Both the position numbers and the translations under genes were made by a program. A DNA stretch of 43,195 bases. It comes from Paenibacillus massiliensis subsp. panacisoli DSM 21345. Lineage in GTDB: Bacteria > Bacillota > Bacilli > Paenibacillales > Paenibacillaceae. Below are positions 7,230 to 15,828 of the stretch, one piece after another (within the stretch, counting starts at the first letter, position 1; each line of letters starts with the position of its first letter). The stretch covers positions 1 through 43,195 of the forward strand of contig NZ_AUFO01000037.1 of the NCBI RefSeq assembly GCF_000426545.1, given 5' to 3'. Below the pieces are notes generated by a model. It ran no database searches and was not told where the DNA came from. It saw only the letters and a list, made by a program, of their open reading frames with translations.

Positions 7230-9827
7230 ATGAAGAAGCGAACAAAAGGAGCTGCGCAAAAAATAGCGATCATTGCTGTAAGCGCAATCATGATTGTGAC
7301 TGGTGTGGGAGCCGGGGGGCAACCGGCAGCAGCCAGCACCGAGGGGGCTGGGGAGACAAGGATGAAGCAGATGGAATATCTGAACCGTGGACTAGTCGCG
7401 GCCACAACGCCGGACGGAGCATTCTTAAGCTGGCGTCTGCTCGCGGATGAAGCTACGGGCCATACAGCATCTGGTCTTAGCGGACCGGGCTTCTATGTAT
7501 ACCGGAACGGTGAGCGGATTGCTTATGTCACGGACAGCACTAATTATCTGGACCGTGAGGGAACACCGGAGTCTCAATATTCCGTATCTGCTGTCGTATA
7601 TGGAGCGGAAGCTGATCCAACGGGCACTACAGAGGATGTGTATGGCCTAGAGCTGGAGAGAAGTCCTGTAGTACAGCCTTGGGATGGCGAGTACATGGAC
7701 CTGCCACTGAAGAAGCCGGCCGATGGCGTTACGCCAGCAGGAGAATCCTATACTTACTCGGCTAATGATATGAGTGTGGGAGACGTGGACGGTGATGGAG
7801 AATACGAATTGTTCGTGAAATGGGATCCATCCAATGCCAAGGATGTGTCCCAGAAGGGCTACACGGGGAATACTTACATTGATGCCTATCGCTTGGATGG
7901 CACCCTGCTGTACCGTATTGATCTGGGGAAGAATATTCGTTCAGGCGCCCATTATACACAATTCATGGTCTATGATTTTGACGGGGACGGGAAGGCAGAG
8001 CTAATGTTCAAGACGGCCCCGGGCACGCAGGTCATTCCTTATGATGCGCAAGGTCGTGCAGGCAAGGCGCGTTATATCACGATGCCCAAAGCAGATCTCA
8101 AAGCAGGCTATAGTCATAAGGATGACTACCGCATGAGTGCGGAGGATTACTATGAGCATGTCGTGAACATGTTCATGAACTGGCATCGTCATGAGGAGGT
8201 CCTTAACGGGAACTGGCCAGCAACTCTGGAGGAGAGCTTCGGAATCGAGCCTCGATACAACTATCCACTCTCTCGTGCAGACGCTGAGAGCCTGGCTGAC
8301 TATTTCATAGATGAATACGCTCCTTCCCGGAGTACTCGCAATGAATTGCGAAGCTTCGAGGGCTTCATCCTGGAGGGACCAGAATATCTGAGTGTATTCG
8401 AAGGACTTACAGGCAAGGAGCTACAGACGATTCCGTTCAAGGTAGGACGTCATGATGATGGTCTAATGTGGGGAGATTATGCCATGAGCCGTATCGAACC
8501 GGGTAACCGGGTAGACCGTTTTCTGGCAGGAGTGGCCTATCTGGATGGCGAGCATCCATCGGCTGTCTTCGCACGCGGCTATTACACACGTTCGACGCTG
8601 GTAGCGTACCGTTGGGATGGTGAGCGTCTGAAGGAGGATTGGCTGGTGGATAGCGGCTGGACACCGATGAGCAATCCGTTCAATGACGGACCGCATGGTG
8701 TTAATGGCACGGACCCTGAGTTCGGAACACTGACGACCCAAGGCGCCCATTCTCTCAGCGTGGCGGATGTAGATGGTGATGGCAAGCATGAGATTATTTA
8801 TGGCTCGGCTACGATTGATCATGATGGCTCCCTGCTCTACAGCTCCATGGATGTCATGCCTCCAGAGAGCGCCACGCCAGGGACGACAGCACGGCTCGGA
8901 CATGGAGATGCGTTGCATGTCGCTGACATAGATCCGGATCGTCCGGGGCTGGAGATCTTCATGGTGCATGAGGGGGGTTCCTATGCTCCGTATGGCTATT
9001 CCCTGCGGGATGCCCGGACCGGTGAAGTCATCTACGGAGGATATACAGGCAGGGATACTGGACGTGGCATGGTCGGGGATGTAGATCCTTCGCATCGTGG
9101 TCTGGAGACCTGGGCTGTCCAGCTTCGTACCGCCGATGGGCAGCAGATTAGTACTTCCATTCCGGGCACGAACATGAATATCAAGTGGGCCGCTAACATG
9201 ACGACACAGATTGTGAATGGCTCCCTGGAGAACACACCAACTATCGAGGACTGGCAACGGGGAACGTTGCTGACAGCAACAGGAACACGCACCAATAATC
9301 ACACGAAGGGTACGCCCTCTCTTGTAGCTGACATCTTCGGTGATTGGCGAGAGGAGCTGCTTGTGCGCACAGCCGATAGCTCGGCCATCCGTATTTATAT
9401 GAGCACCGAGTTAACGGATCGAAAGCTGTATACACTCATGCATGATGCGCAATACCGAACAGGAATTGCATGGCAGAATTCGGGCTATAATCAGCCATCC
9501 TATCCAAGCTTCTATTTTGCTTCAGATACGGAGTGGTCTGAGGTGCCGCTTCCACAGCTGCGGGCTCCGGGAGCACTGCATGGAATGGGGGAGGCGTTGA
9601 AGCAATTCAAGGCTGATGGTGAAGTAGATGAGAAGGTGTCCCGTAAGCTGGAGCAGCGTCTGACCCAGGCACAGCGACAGCTGGATCGAGGGGAGCTTGG
9701 CAAGGCTGAGGAGCATGTGCAGCAGATGATCCGATTGCTGGAGAAAAGTAAGAAGCCGCAGGATATCTCCGTGCGTGCTGAGCATGGCTTGCTTCGATAC
9801 ACGAATATGTTCTTGGGTTCGAACTAG
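7230..9827 (+). CDS. Secreted rhamnogalacturonan lyase, PL11 family
   Basis: The 865-residue protein should cleave the rhamnogalacturonan I backbone of pectin outside the cell by beta-elimination, like YesW/YesX of Bacillus subtilis. A signal peptide covers about the first 36 residues. The start region MEYLNRGLVAATTPDGAF and the downstream propeller body are typical of PL11. Calcium-binding loops of DxDGDG type recur: VGDVDGDGEYELF, VYDFDGDGKAELMF and VADVDGDGKHEIIY. A C-terminal helical module of about 75 residues, rich in LEQRLTQAQRQLDRGELGKA, resembles the FIMAH domain seen on Paenibacillus carbohydrate enzymes. I chose ATG 7230 because GGAAGGAG precedes it; the upstream TTG at 7176 would spoil the signal peptide. 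The gene is monocistronic and ends at a strong terminator. Confidence 0.9.
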   Translation: MKKRTKGAAQKIAIIAVSAIMIVTGVGAGGQPAAASTEGAGETRMKQMEYLNRGLVAATTPDGAFLSWRLLADEATGHTASGLSGPGFYVYRNGERIAYVTDSTNYLDREGTPESQYSVSAVVYGAEADPTGTTEDVYGLELERSPVVQPWDGEYMDLPLKKPADGVTPAGESYTYSANDMSVGDVDGDGEYELFVKWDPSNAKDVSQKGYTGNTYIDAYRLDGTLLYRIDLGKNIRSGAHYTQFMVYDFDGDGKAELMFKTAPGTQVIPYDAQGRAGKARYITMPKADLKAGYSHKDDYRMSAEDYYEHVVNMFMNWHRHEEVLNGNWPATLEESFGIEPRYNYPLSRADAESLADYFIDEYAPSRSTRNELRSFEGFILEGPEYLSVFEGLTGKELQTIPFKVGRHDDGLMWGDYAMSRIEPGNRVDRFLAGVAYLDGEHPSAVFARGYYTRSTLVAYRWDGERLKEDWLVDSGWTPMSNPFNDGPHGVNGTDPEFGTLTTQGAHSLSVADVDGDGKHEIIYGSATIDHDGSLLYSSMDVMPPESATPGTTARLGHGDALHVADIDPDRPGLEIFMVHEGGSYAPYGYSLRDARTGEVIYGGYTGRDTGRGMVGDVDPSHRGLETWAVQLRTADGQQISTSIPGTNMNIKWAANMTTQIVNGSLENTPTIEDWQRGTLLTATGTRTNNHTKGTPSLVADIFGDWREELLVRTADSSAIRIYMSTELTDRKLYTLMHDAQYRTGIAWQNSGYNQPSYPSFYFASDTEWSEVPLPQLRAPGALHGMGEALKQFKADGEVDEKVSRKLEQRLTQAQRQLDRGELGKAEEHVQQMIRLLEKSKKPQDISVRAEHGLLRYTNMFLGSN

Positions 9828-9881
9828 ATCGGGAACGTATTCATGTGACCCGACCCTGATCGCTTCATGATTCGTTAATAT

Positions 9882-9928
9882 CTTCCGGTAGATATGGCCT
9901 TGTGCCATGATCTGCCGGAAGTTTTTTT
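9882..9928 (+). terminator. Strong intrinsic terminator
   Basis: CTTCCGGTAGAT pairs with ATCTGCCGGAAG (one bulge), with an extra ATGGC/GCCAT stem at the tip, and is followed by seven T. It closes the lyase transcript. Confidence 0.9.
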
Positions 9929-10071
9929 GCAATTTCGGACGAAGCTACTGGCAAATGCAGAAAATCATAAAAATATGGGGTATATTAAAGTATACATATT
10001 TTGCAATTCACAGTATGAATAACAGGTCCGACAGAGGACGGAAAATTCCGGTTTCGGAGGAATGACTGACT

Positions 10072-12009
10072 ATGGCACTCATATTTACTTTCTTGAAAAA
10101 ATACCGGATTGCTTCTTGTGTGGCACTGAGTATGATGCTGATCGAACTAGTTGTAGAGCTGTTGCAGCCCTGGATCATCTCCAAAATCATTGATGAAGGA
10201 ATACGTCAGCAGAATGCGCAGGTCGTATGGATGTGGGGTGGCATCCTGACTGGTGGAGCACTATTGGCCTTCGCAGGGGGTGTATTTGGCTCCTTCTACG
10301 CATCACATGCCAGTCAGGGAGTCGGCTACGATCTGCGTGATCGCCTATACCGCAAGCTGGAGTCACTGTCCTACGCAGCGTTTAGCCGCTTTGCCGTGTC
10401 CTCGCTCATTACGCGTCTCACAGGTGATGTCACGCAGCTGCAGGAGACGATCTTTATGAGTCTGCGTTTCATGTCACGGGTGCCGTTAATCGTCATCGGG
10501 AGTGTCATCATGTCATTATTGGTCCACTTCAAACTGGGGCTGCTGCTAACGGTGATGGTTCCCATCCTGATCGTAATCCTGACCATCGTCATGAAGCGGG
10601 CAGCACTGCTGTATCGAAGTGTGCAACGCAGACTGGATAAGGTAAATGGGGTCATCCAGGAGAATCTCAGCGGGATTCGTCTGATTCGCGTATTTGTTCG
10701 CATGAAGCACGAAATGGGCCGCTTCGCAGAGCATAATCGGAATCTGATGCAGGGGACGATGTCTGCCTTGCGGTTCACGGAGACGACAATGCCCTTTGTG
10801 CTGTTCCTAATGAATCTGGGCATTATCGGTGTGCTGTGGCTGGGAAAAGCGGATATTGCTACCGGAGATGCTACGATAGGTGAAGTCGTTGCGGTCATTA
10901 ACTATATGCTGCGGACCATTGGAGCCTTGTCGGCCTTGTCGTGGATTGTATCGACGTATTCCAGGGCCGGGGCCTCCGCACAGCGGATTGGTGAGGTGCT
11001 CTACGCCGAGGATCTTGCTCCAGAGAGCTCGCACTCTCTATCGAACTCACACGCTCTATCGAACTCGCAAGCACTATCGAACTCGCAAGCACTATCAAAC
11101 TCGCAAGCTCTAGAGAGCTCGTATGCTCCAAGGAGTCTTGTCCCACAGAGCCATGCATCAGTAGCGAGCCCTTCGAACGGTGATACTCCAATCTCCGAAG
11201 CTAATGGTACTACGGAACGGTCGAGGTCTGAGATAGGGCCTGCGTCAGCGCCGATTGTGGGAGACATTGCCTTCGAAGAAGTAAGCTTCAGCTACCCCGG
11301 AAGCGACCTGCCTGTCCTGCTAAATATATCGTTCCAAGCGAGAGCGGGGCAACGGATCGCCATCATGGGGGCTACGGGCTCAGGCAAGACGTCCCTGGTG
11401 CAGCTCATCCCCCGCTTATACGAGGAGAATTCGGGCGTGGTGCGTATGGATGGACATCCGGCGCGTGAGCTGGATGTGCACCAGGTAAGAAGCTCTATTG
11501 GATATGTACCGCAGGAGGTGCTGTTATTCTCGGGCAGTGTGCGTGACAATATTGCTTGGGGGAATCCAGCGGCAACAGCTGCGGAGATTGAGCTTGCAGC
11601 CCGCCAAGCACAGATTCACGAGACGATTGAACGTCTGCCACAAGGCTATGATACGATGATCGGCCAAAAAGGTGTGAATCTGTCCGGCGGCCAGAAGCAG
11701 CGGCTATCCATTGCCCGTGCGCTAGTTCGCAAGCCAGCGATTCTTATTCTGGACGACAGCACAAGTGCGCTGGATGTGCAGACCGAGAATGCTCTGCTGC
11801 GGGAGCTAAAAGAATTGGCGTGCACAACGATTCTCATTACGCAGAAGGTCAGTTCAACGGCCTCAGCAGATCTGATTTTGCTATTGGACGAAGGACGGCT
11901 AATGGAGAAGGGGAGCCATCAGGAGCTGATGGAGCGCTCATCCTTATACCGTACCATTTATGATTCACAGCATGAGGAGGAGGGGCAGCATGTTCAAGGC
12001 ATTCGTTGA
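10072..12009 (+). CDS. Heterodimeric ABC exporter subunit, degenerate catalytic site
   Basis: The 645-residue half-transporter has a six-helix exporter membrane domain (about 1-310) and a C-terminal ATPase domain (about 400-640). Walker A is GATGSGKT and the signature is a canonical LSGGQKQR. Walker B reads ILILDDSTSALD, so D562 stands where the catalytic Glu should be, and the H-loop His is replaced by Gln (ITQK, Q591). These are the marks of the degenerate partner in BmrCD/LmrCD-type pairs. Between the two domains lies an insert of about 80 residues that opens with six copies of a hexapeptide near ALSNSQ. GGAGG stands upstream of the ATG. The next gene overlaps by 20 bases and should encode the partner. 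The cargo, drug or peptide, cannot be told. Confidence 0.93.
   Translation: MALIFTFLKKYRIASCVALSMMLIELVVELLQPWIISKIIDEGIRQQNAQVVWMWGGILTGGALLAFAGGVFGSFYASHASQGVGYDLRDRLYRKLESLSYAAFSRFAVSSLITRLTGDVTQLQETIFMSLRFMSRVPLIVIGSVIMSLLVHFKLGLLLTVMVPILIVILTIVMKRAALLYRSVQRRLDKVNGVIQENLSGIRLIRVFVRMKHEMGRFAEHNRNLMQGTMSALRFTETTMPFVLFLMNLGIIGVLWLGKADIATGDATIGEVVAVINYMLRTIGALSALSWIVSTYSRAGASAQRIGEVLYAEDLAPESSHSLSNSHALSNSQALSNSQALSNSQALESSYAPRSLVPQSHASVASPSNGDTPISEANGTTERSRSEIGPASAPIVGDIAFEEVSFSYPGSDLPVLLNISFQARAGQRIAIMGATGSGKTSLVQLIPRLYEENSGVVRMDGHPARELDVHQVRSSIGYVPQEVLLFSGSVRDNIAWGNPAATAAEIELAARQAQIHETIERLPQGYDTMIGQKGVNLSGGQKQRLSIARALVRKPAILILDDSTSALDVQTENALLRELKELACTTILITQKVSSTASADLILLLDEGRLMEKGSHQELMERSSLYRTIYDSQHEEEGQHVQGIR
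11020..11127 (+). repeat. 18-bp tandem repeat, six copies, in coding sequence
   Basis: Six consecutive 18-base units lie at 11020, 11038, 11056, 11074, 11092 and 11110. Units 3 and 4 are identical and unit 5 differs from them at two positions; the two outermost units resemble each other more. The array is in frame and encodes the Ser/Asn/Gln-rich linker of the ABC subunit. Confidence 0.95.
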
Positions 12010-13828
12010 GCCTTTCCGTCATCCACGTCCTGTCATAGAGCCGGGCGCAGGACAGGCAGCAGGCTCTGGCCGAAGAGGCAGACCTGCCAAGGTCAAGGAC
12101 TGGTCTGCTACGTTGCGGAGATTGTGGACCTACCTTGCGTCGCGCAAATTAAAGCTGTTCTGGGTGCTCTTCATGGTAGTGCTTAGCTCAGGCCTCGCAC
12201 TACTAGGACCTTATATGGTTGGGGTGGCGGTGGATGACTATCTGCAGGGTGCAGGTAGCTGGAGCTGGGGGTATTACCTCTGTGCGCTGGCCCTCGTCTA
12301 TGCTCTTGCCTCGATCACAGGCTGGCTGCAAAGCATCTGGATGATCGGAATTGCCCAGGATACGGTGTATCGTCTCCGGTATGACCTGTTCTCTCATCTG
12401 CATAGACTGCCGGTCGCCTATTTTGGCAAGCGCCAGCAGGGAGAGATTATGAGCCGTCTGACCAATGACATCGAGAATGTTAGCTCGACGCTGAACAGCT
12501 CGGCTATCCAGATATTCTCAAGTGTGCTTACCCTGCTCGGTACGCTTGGCGTCATGCTCTGGCTGAGTCCGTTGCTGACACTGCTCACCTTCATTGTTGT
12601 GCCTTTGATGTATGTGGGGATGCGCTGGATTACACGCAGGACAGGTCCCTTGTTCAAGCAACGCCAGCGCAATCTGGGCGATCTGAACGGCTACATAGAG
12701 GAGACATTGTCAGGACAACGGCTAATCAAGGCCTTCTCTCAGGAGCAGCGGGTCATACGTGAGTTCGGAGAGCGCAATGACCGCATCCAGTTATCTGGCT
12801 TCTGGGCGCAGACGATTTCCGGCTTCATTCCGAAGCTGATGAACGGACTGAACAATCTCAGCTTTGCCATTGTAGCAGGGATCGGCGGGATTCTGGCTAT
12901 CCACGGAGCTGTGACGGTAGGCATCATGATCGTCTTCGCCGAGTATGCTCGCCAATTCACACGACCGTTGAACGATCTGGCGAATCAATGGAATACGCTC
13001 CTGTCTGCTCTGGCTGGAGCAGAGCGTGTATTCGAGGTGCTGGATGAGGATGAGGAGGCTGGTGATGAAGGAGGCTCTACAGTAATCTCCAGTGTACAGG
13101 GGGCTGTGCGTTTTCAGAAGGTAACATTCTCCTATGACAAGGATAACAGTGCAACTCTAGAAGACATCACTTTTGAGGCTCAGCCTGGTGAAATGATTGC
13201 CCTGGTCGGTCCTACCGGAGCTGGCAAGACAACTTTGATTCAGTTGATATCCCGCTTCTATATTCCTGACGCTGGCACGATTACGCTCGACGGGCGGGAC
13301 CTGAGCACGATCACCCGCGAAAGTCTGAGATCTCACATGGCCTTCGTGCTGCAGGATTCCTTCCTATTCGAGGGAACCATCCGCGAAAATATCCGGTATG
13401 GAAGGCTGGATGCGACGGATCAGGAGGTGGAGGAGGCTGCCAGGCTTGCGAATGCCCATTCCTTCATTTCCCGATTGCCGCAGGGCTATGATAGACTGCT
13501 ACGGGCAGATGGAAGCGGAATTAGTCAGGGACAGAAGCAGCTGCTGGCTATTGCCCGAGCCATGCTGGCTGATCCTGCTATTCTCGTACTGGATGAGGCG
13601 ACCAGCAGCATAGATACAGTTACTGAGATCAAGATTCAGGAAGGGCTTCACCGTCTCATGCAGGGAAGGACCAGCTTTGTGATAGCCCATCGGCTGAATA
13701 CTATCCGCAGAGCTGACCGTATCCTGGTGCTGAAGGACGGAAGATTGATCGAGCAGGGGACCCATAAGGAACTTCTGGCCGAAAAAGGCTTCTACAGTCG
13801 CCTGGTCTCTGGTCAGCTGGAGCATTAA
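11990..13828 (+). CDS. Heterodimeric ABC exporter subunit, catalytic
   Basis: The 612-residue half-transporter carries a short basic N-terminal extension (about 50 residues), an exporter membrane domain and an ATPase domain. Walker A is GPTGAGKTT, Walker B LVLDEATSSID keeps the catalytic Glu (E536) and the H-loop keeps His (IAHR). Its signature is altered to GISQGQKQ, with Gln replacing the third residue of LSGGQ. Together with the upstream subunit this predicts one working ATP site (this Walker set plus the partner's LSGGQ) and one degenerate site. I chose ATG 11990 behind GAGGAGGAGG, which overlaps the upstream gene by 20 bases and implies translational coupling. The in-frame ATG at 11960 lies further inside the upstream gene and has a poorer site. 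Confidence 0.93.
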   Translation: MFKAFVEPFRHPRPVIEPGAGQAAGSGRRGRPAKVKDWSATLRRLWTYLASRKLKLFWVLFMVVLSSGLALLGPYMVGVAVDDYLQGAGSWSWGYYLCALALVYALASITGWLQSIWMIGIAQDTVYRLRYDLFSHLHRLPVAYFGKRQQGEIMSRLTNDIENVSSTLNSSAIQIFSSVLTLLGTLGVMLWLSPLLTLLTFIVVPLMYVGMRWITRRTGPLFKQRQRNLGDLNGYIEETLSGQRLIKAFSQEQRVIREFGERNDRIQLSGFWAQTISGFIPKLMNGLNNLSFAIVAGIGGILAIHGAVTVGIMIVFAEYARQFTRPLNDLANQWNTLLSALAGAERVFEVLDEDEEAGDEGGSTVISSVQGAVRFQKVTFSYDKDNSATLEDITFEAQPGEMIALVGPTGAGKTTLIQLISRFYIPDAGTITLDGRDLSTITRESLRSHMAFVLQDSFLFEGTIRENIRYGRLDATDQEVEEAARLANAHSFISRLPQGYDRLLRADGSGISQGQKQLLAIARAMLADPAILVLDEATSSIDTVTEIKIQEGLHRLMQGRTSFVIAHRLNTIRRADRILVLKDGRLIEQGTHKELLAEKGFYSRLVSGQLEH

Positions 13829-13856
13829 ATAGCAGGTATATTACGATAGGTCTATT

Positions 13857-13907
13857 AAGCAGAGCACTATTTCCCAACGATGGGGGAACGAGTGCTTTGT
13901 TTTTTTA
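13857..13907 (+). terminator. Intrinsic terminator
   Basis: AGCACT and TTCCC pair with GGGAA and AGTGCT across a short loop, followed by TTGTTTTTTT. It separates the ABC exporter pair from the SecA-like gene. Confidence 0.85.
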
Positions 13908-14102
13908 TACGATCGCTATGATCCTTTGTTAGAAGCCACTCATCTGTTAGAAGCCGCTCATCCTGGCCTGTTCAGAATCCGTTCAGTGCGTCCTGTTAGA
14001 ATGAGTGCCACAAGATACTTCAGACAGCCGTGTGTCCACTGGGCTCAATTCGAGAATGGGGACGGCATTACAATATTATATAAAAGGACGGACAGGGCTA
14101 AT

Positions 14103-15728
14103 ATGAGTAAAAGTTCATACAGCTTGGCGTTGTTGTCGGGGAAGACTGTGGAAGAGCATTGTAGAGAGATTATGCAAATCTATCGAAGATACAAGTTCAT
14201 GAAGGATGAAGATCTCGGCAAGATCATCCGTTCAGCACAGCAGGAGCCGAAGTCAGCACAAGATAATGAATGGCGTTACATGGTATTCGCTGCAGCAAAA
14301 GAGGCCGTTCGCAGGGTGACAGGGCTGGAGGTGCATGATGTTCAGCTCTCGGCAGCCTGGTTCATGACAGAAGGATATTTCATCGAAATGAGATCGGCAG
14401 AAGAGAGGCTGCTAGTCTCTCTTTTGGCATCGACCTGGTTAGCTGTACAGGGCTGTGGAGTTCACATCATGGCTGTCAGTGATGAGGAAGCCTTCCAGGA
14501 CTATAAAATGCTGCGTCCAATCTTTGAATTGCTTGGCATGCAAGCAGGTATGAATTATCCACAAGGAACCGTGAAGCGTAAGCAGCAGGCTTATTTGGCT
14601 GATGTGACGTTCGGCGGTTTTCATGAATTCATGGCCGATTATTTGCACGATCATCTGACGATACAGGACAGGGAGCGCATTCAGACCTTTCACCGATATG
14701 CGATTATTCATGATGCTGAATCTGTGCTGATTCGTCATATGCTGAGTCCTTTGATTATGCAAAGACAAGGGTATGGAAAAGAGGATAGTGAGCATCTGTT
14801 GCGGGTAGAAATGTCCATAGCTCACTATTACAGACAATATACGCACGTGTGTGGCTCAGCGGCTGTACTGACTTCCGATGAGGAGGAGCTCGCACGGATC
14901 TATGGTGTTGAATGTGAGATTATGCCTTCCTCGCATCTGCGCCAGCGTGCACTCACAGAGGAGATTGTTCGCCACCACCGCTCAGCCGCCAAGATGACTT
15001 GGAACAGACCTGGCTACCAGCCTGAGTCATCAGACAGTCTTCGGGCAGCGGGATTAACTTGTCTCGCAATTAAGCCCGATAAGGAGAAGGAGCATGCCGA
15101 GAAGATCTTCAAGGAGCAGCAGGAGGAGCTCTCCTTCCATCTGCATCGACTTGGGCGCACCAAAGAGATGAGGGCACGTGCAGCTGCGCTGGATGAGCCT
15201 TTATACGATCACCGCTCCAAGATATATAGCCGAAGAGATCAGATGTGGGAGAAGAAGTCTGTTGCAGGTCATCTCCATACACATTTGAAAAGATATATAC
15301 AAAGGTATTCGGGGCCACGAAGTAGCCTTCAGCTACAATTATTTAACTTGGGGCTTGAGCTGCTTGAGGATCGACATCCAGTACTGCAGGAGGAGCCTTT
15401 AACAACTATGGAGCTTATCGAGACCTGGGACGATCTGTGGGCCGCGATGCTGCGTAGGAATGGTGCCTCCAGAATGCTCATGCACTGTCGGGAACAGTAT
15501 ATGCGTATGCTGGATAAGCACTGGTCACTATATACGGAGAGCTTATTGGAGCTTAAATGGGGAATGACCCAAGGGAAGGAAGAACGCCAAGGAGTAGCAG
15601 AGGCTTATTATCAGGCTGCTGAGCATTTCTTTCAGCAAGCGGATCAGGAATGGAACGGTGACTTTGCCTCATGGATGCTGGAGACCGCGTTGCCATCTTA
15701 TTTGGCACATGGGTCCAGCTTGGCCTGA
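14103..15728 (+). CDS. Degenerate SecA-like protein without ATPase motifs
   Basis: This 541-residue protein is clearly homologous to SecA, but most working parts are lost. KEAVRRVTGLEVHDVQL (about 66-82) matches SecA's REAxxRVxGxxxxxVQL. The Walker A region that reads EMKTGEGKT in SecA reads EMRSAEERL here (95-103). The Walker B DEVDS reads HDAES (203-207). The segment HYYRQYTHVCGSA (241-253) matches SecA YFRMYEKLAGMTGTA with only about 20 residues before it, so the preprotein cross-linking domain is almost gone. NBD2 motifs (GRGTD, QLRGRAGRQGD) are absent. The helical scaffold remains: LDEPLYDHRSKIYSRR (363-378) and LDKHW (470-474). There is no zinc-binding tail. The frame is open upstream to 13926 but ATG 14103 fits the SecA N-terminus best, with only a weak AGGG site. 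Its function is unknown; it may be a non-catalytic partner of the Sec machinery. Confidence 0.85.
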   Translation: MSKSSYSLALLSGKTVEEHCREIMQIYRRYKFMKDEDLGKIIRSAQQEPKSAQDNEWRYMVFAAAKEAVRRVTGLEVHDVQLSAAWFMTEGYFIEMRSAEERLLVSLLASTWLAVQGCGVHIMAVSDEEAFQDYKMLRPIFELLGMQAGMNYPQGTVKRKQQAYLADVTFGGFHEFMADYLHDHLTIQDRERIQTFHRYAIIHDAESVLIRHMLSPLIMQRQGYGKEDSEHLLRVEMSIAHYYRQYTHVCGSAAVLTSDEEELARIYGVECEIMPSSHLRQRALTEEIVRHHRSAAKMTWNRPGYQPESSDSLRAAGLTCLAIKPDKEKEHAEKIFKEQQEELSFHLHRLGRTKEMRARAAALDEPLYDHRSKIYSRRDQMWEKKSVAGHLHTHLKRYIQRYSGPRSSLQLQLFNLGLELLEDRHPVLQEEPLTTMELIETWDDLWAAMLRRNGASRMLMHCREQYMRMLDKHWSLYTESLLELKWGMTQGKEERQGVAEAYYQAAEHFFQQADQEWNGDFASWMLETALPSYLAHGSSLA

Positions 15729-15756
15729 TCCTCTGCCCGAATCGGACAAGCTCGTG

Positions 15757-15775
15757 TATACTGTAACCATACAGT
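15757..15775 (+). promoter_or_regulatory. Candidate -10 with ACTGTA/TACAGT inverted repeat
   Basis: A TATACT box (15757-15762) overlaps the inverted repeat ACTGTA (15760-15765) / TACAGT (15770-15775) upstream of the nucleoside hydrolase. The same six-base half-sites form the inner part of the GntR operator at 16849-16885, though there the spacing is much larger. No good -35 is visible. Confidence 0.4.
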
Positions 15776-15828
15776 GACGAACTTAGGAACAGCGACATGT
15801 TGCTAGGATTCATGATGGAGGTTATTGC

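Noticed and set aside
8463..9302. 279-codon minus-strand open frame inside the lyase gene
   Set aside because: It is antisense to a well-supported PL11 gene, has a His/Arg/Ile-rich composition without motifs and no ribosome binding site.
13926..14102. N-terminal extension of the SecA-like protein (59 codons)
   Set aside because: The extension includes an 18-bp direct repeat (GTTAGAAGCC type), has no ribosome binding site and no counterpart in SecA.
14439..14846. 135-codon minus-strand frame inside the SecA-like gene
   Set aside because: The plus-strand frame shows clear SecA homology over the same bases; the minus frame shows no motif.
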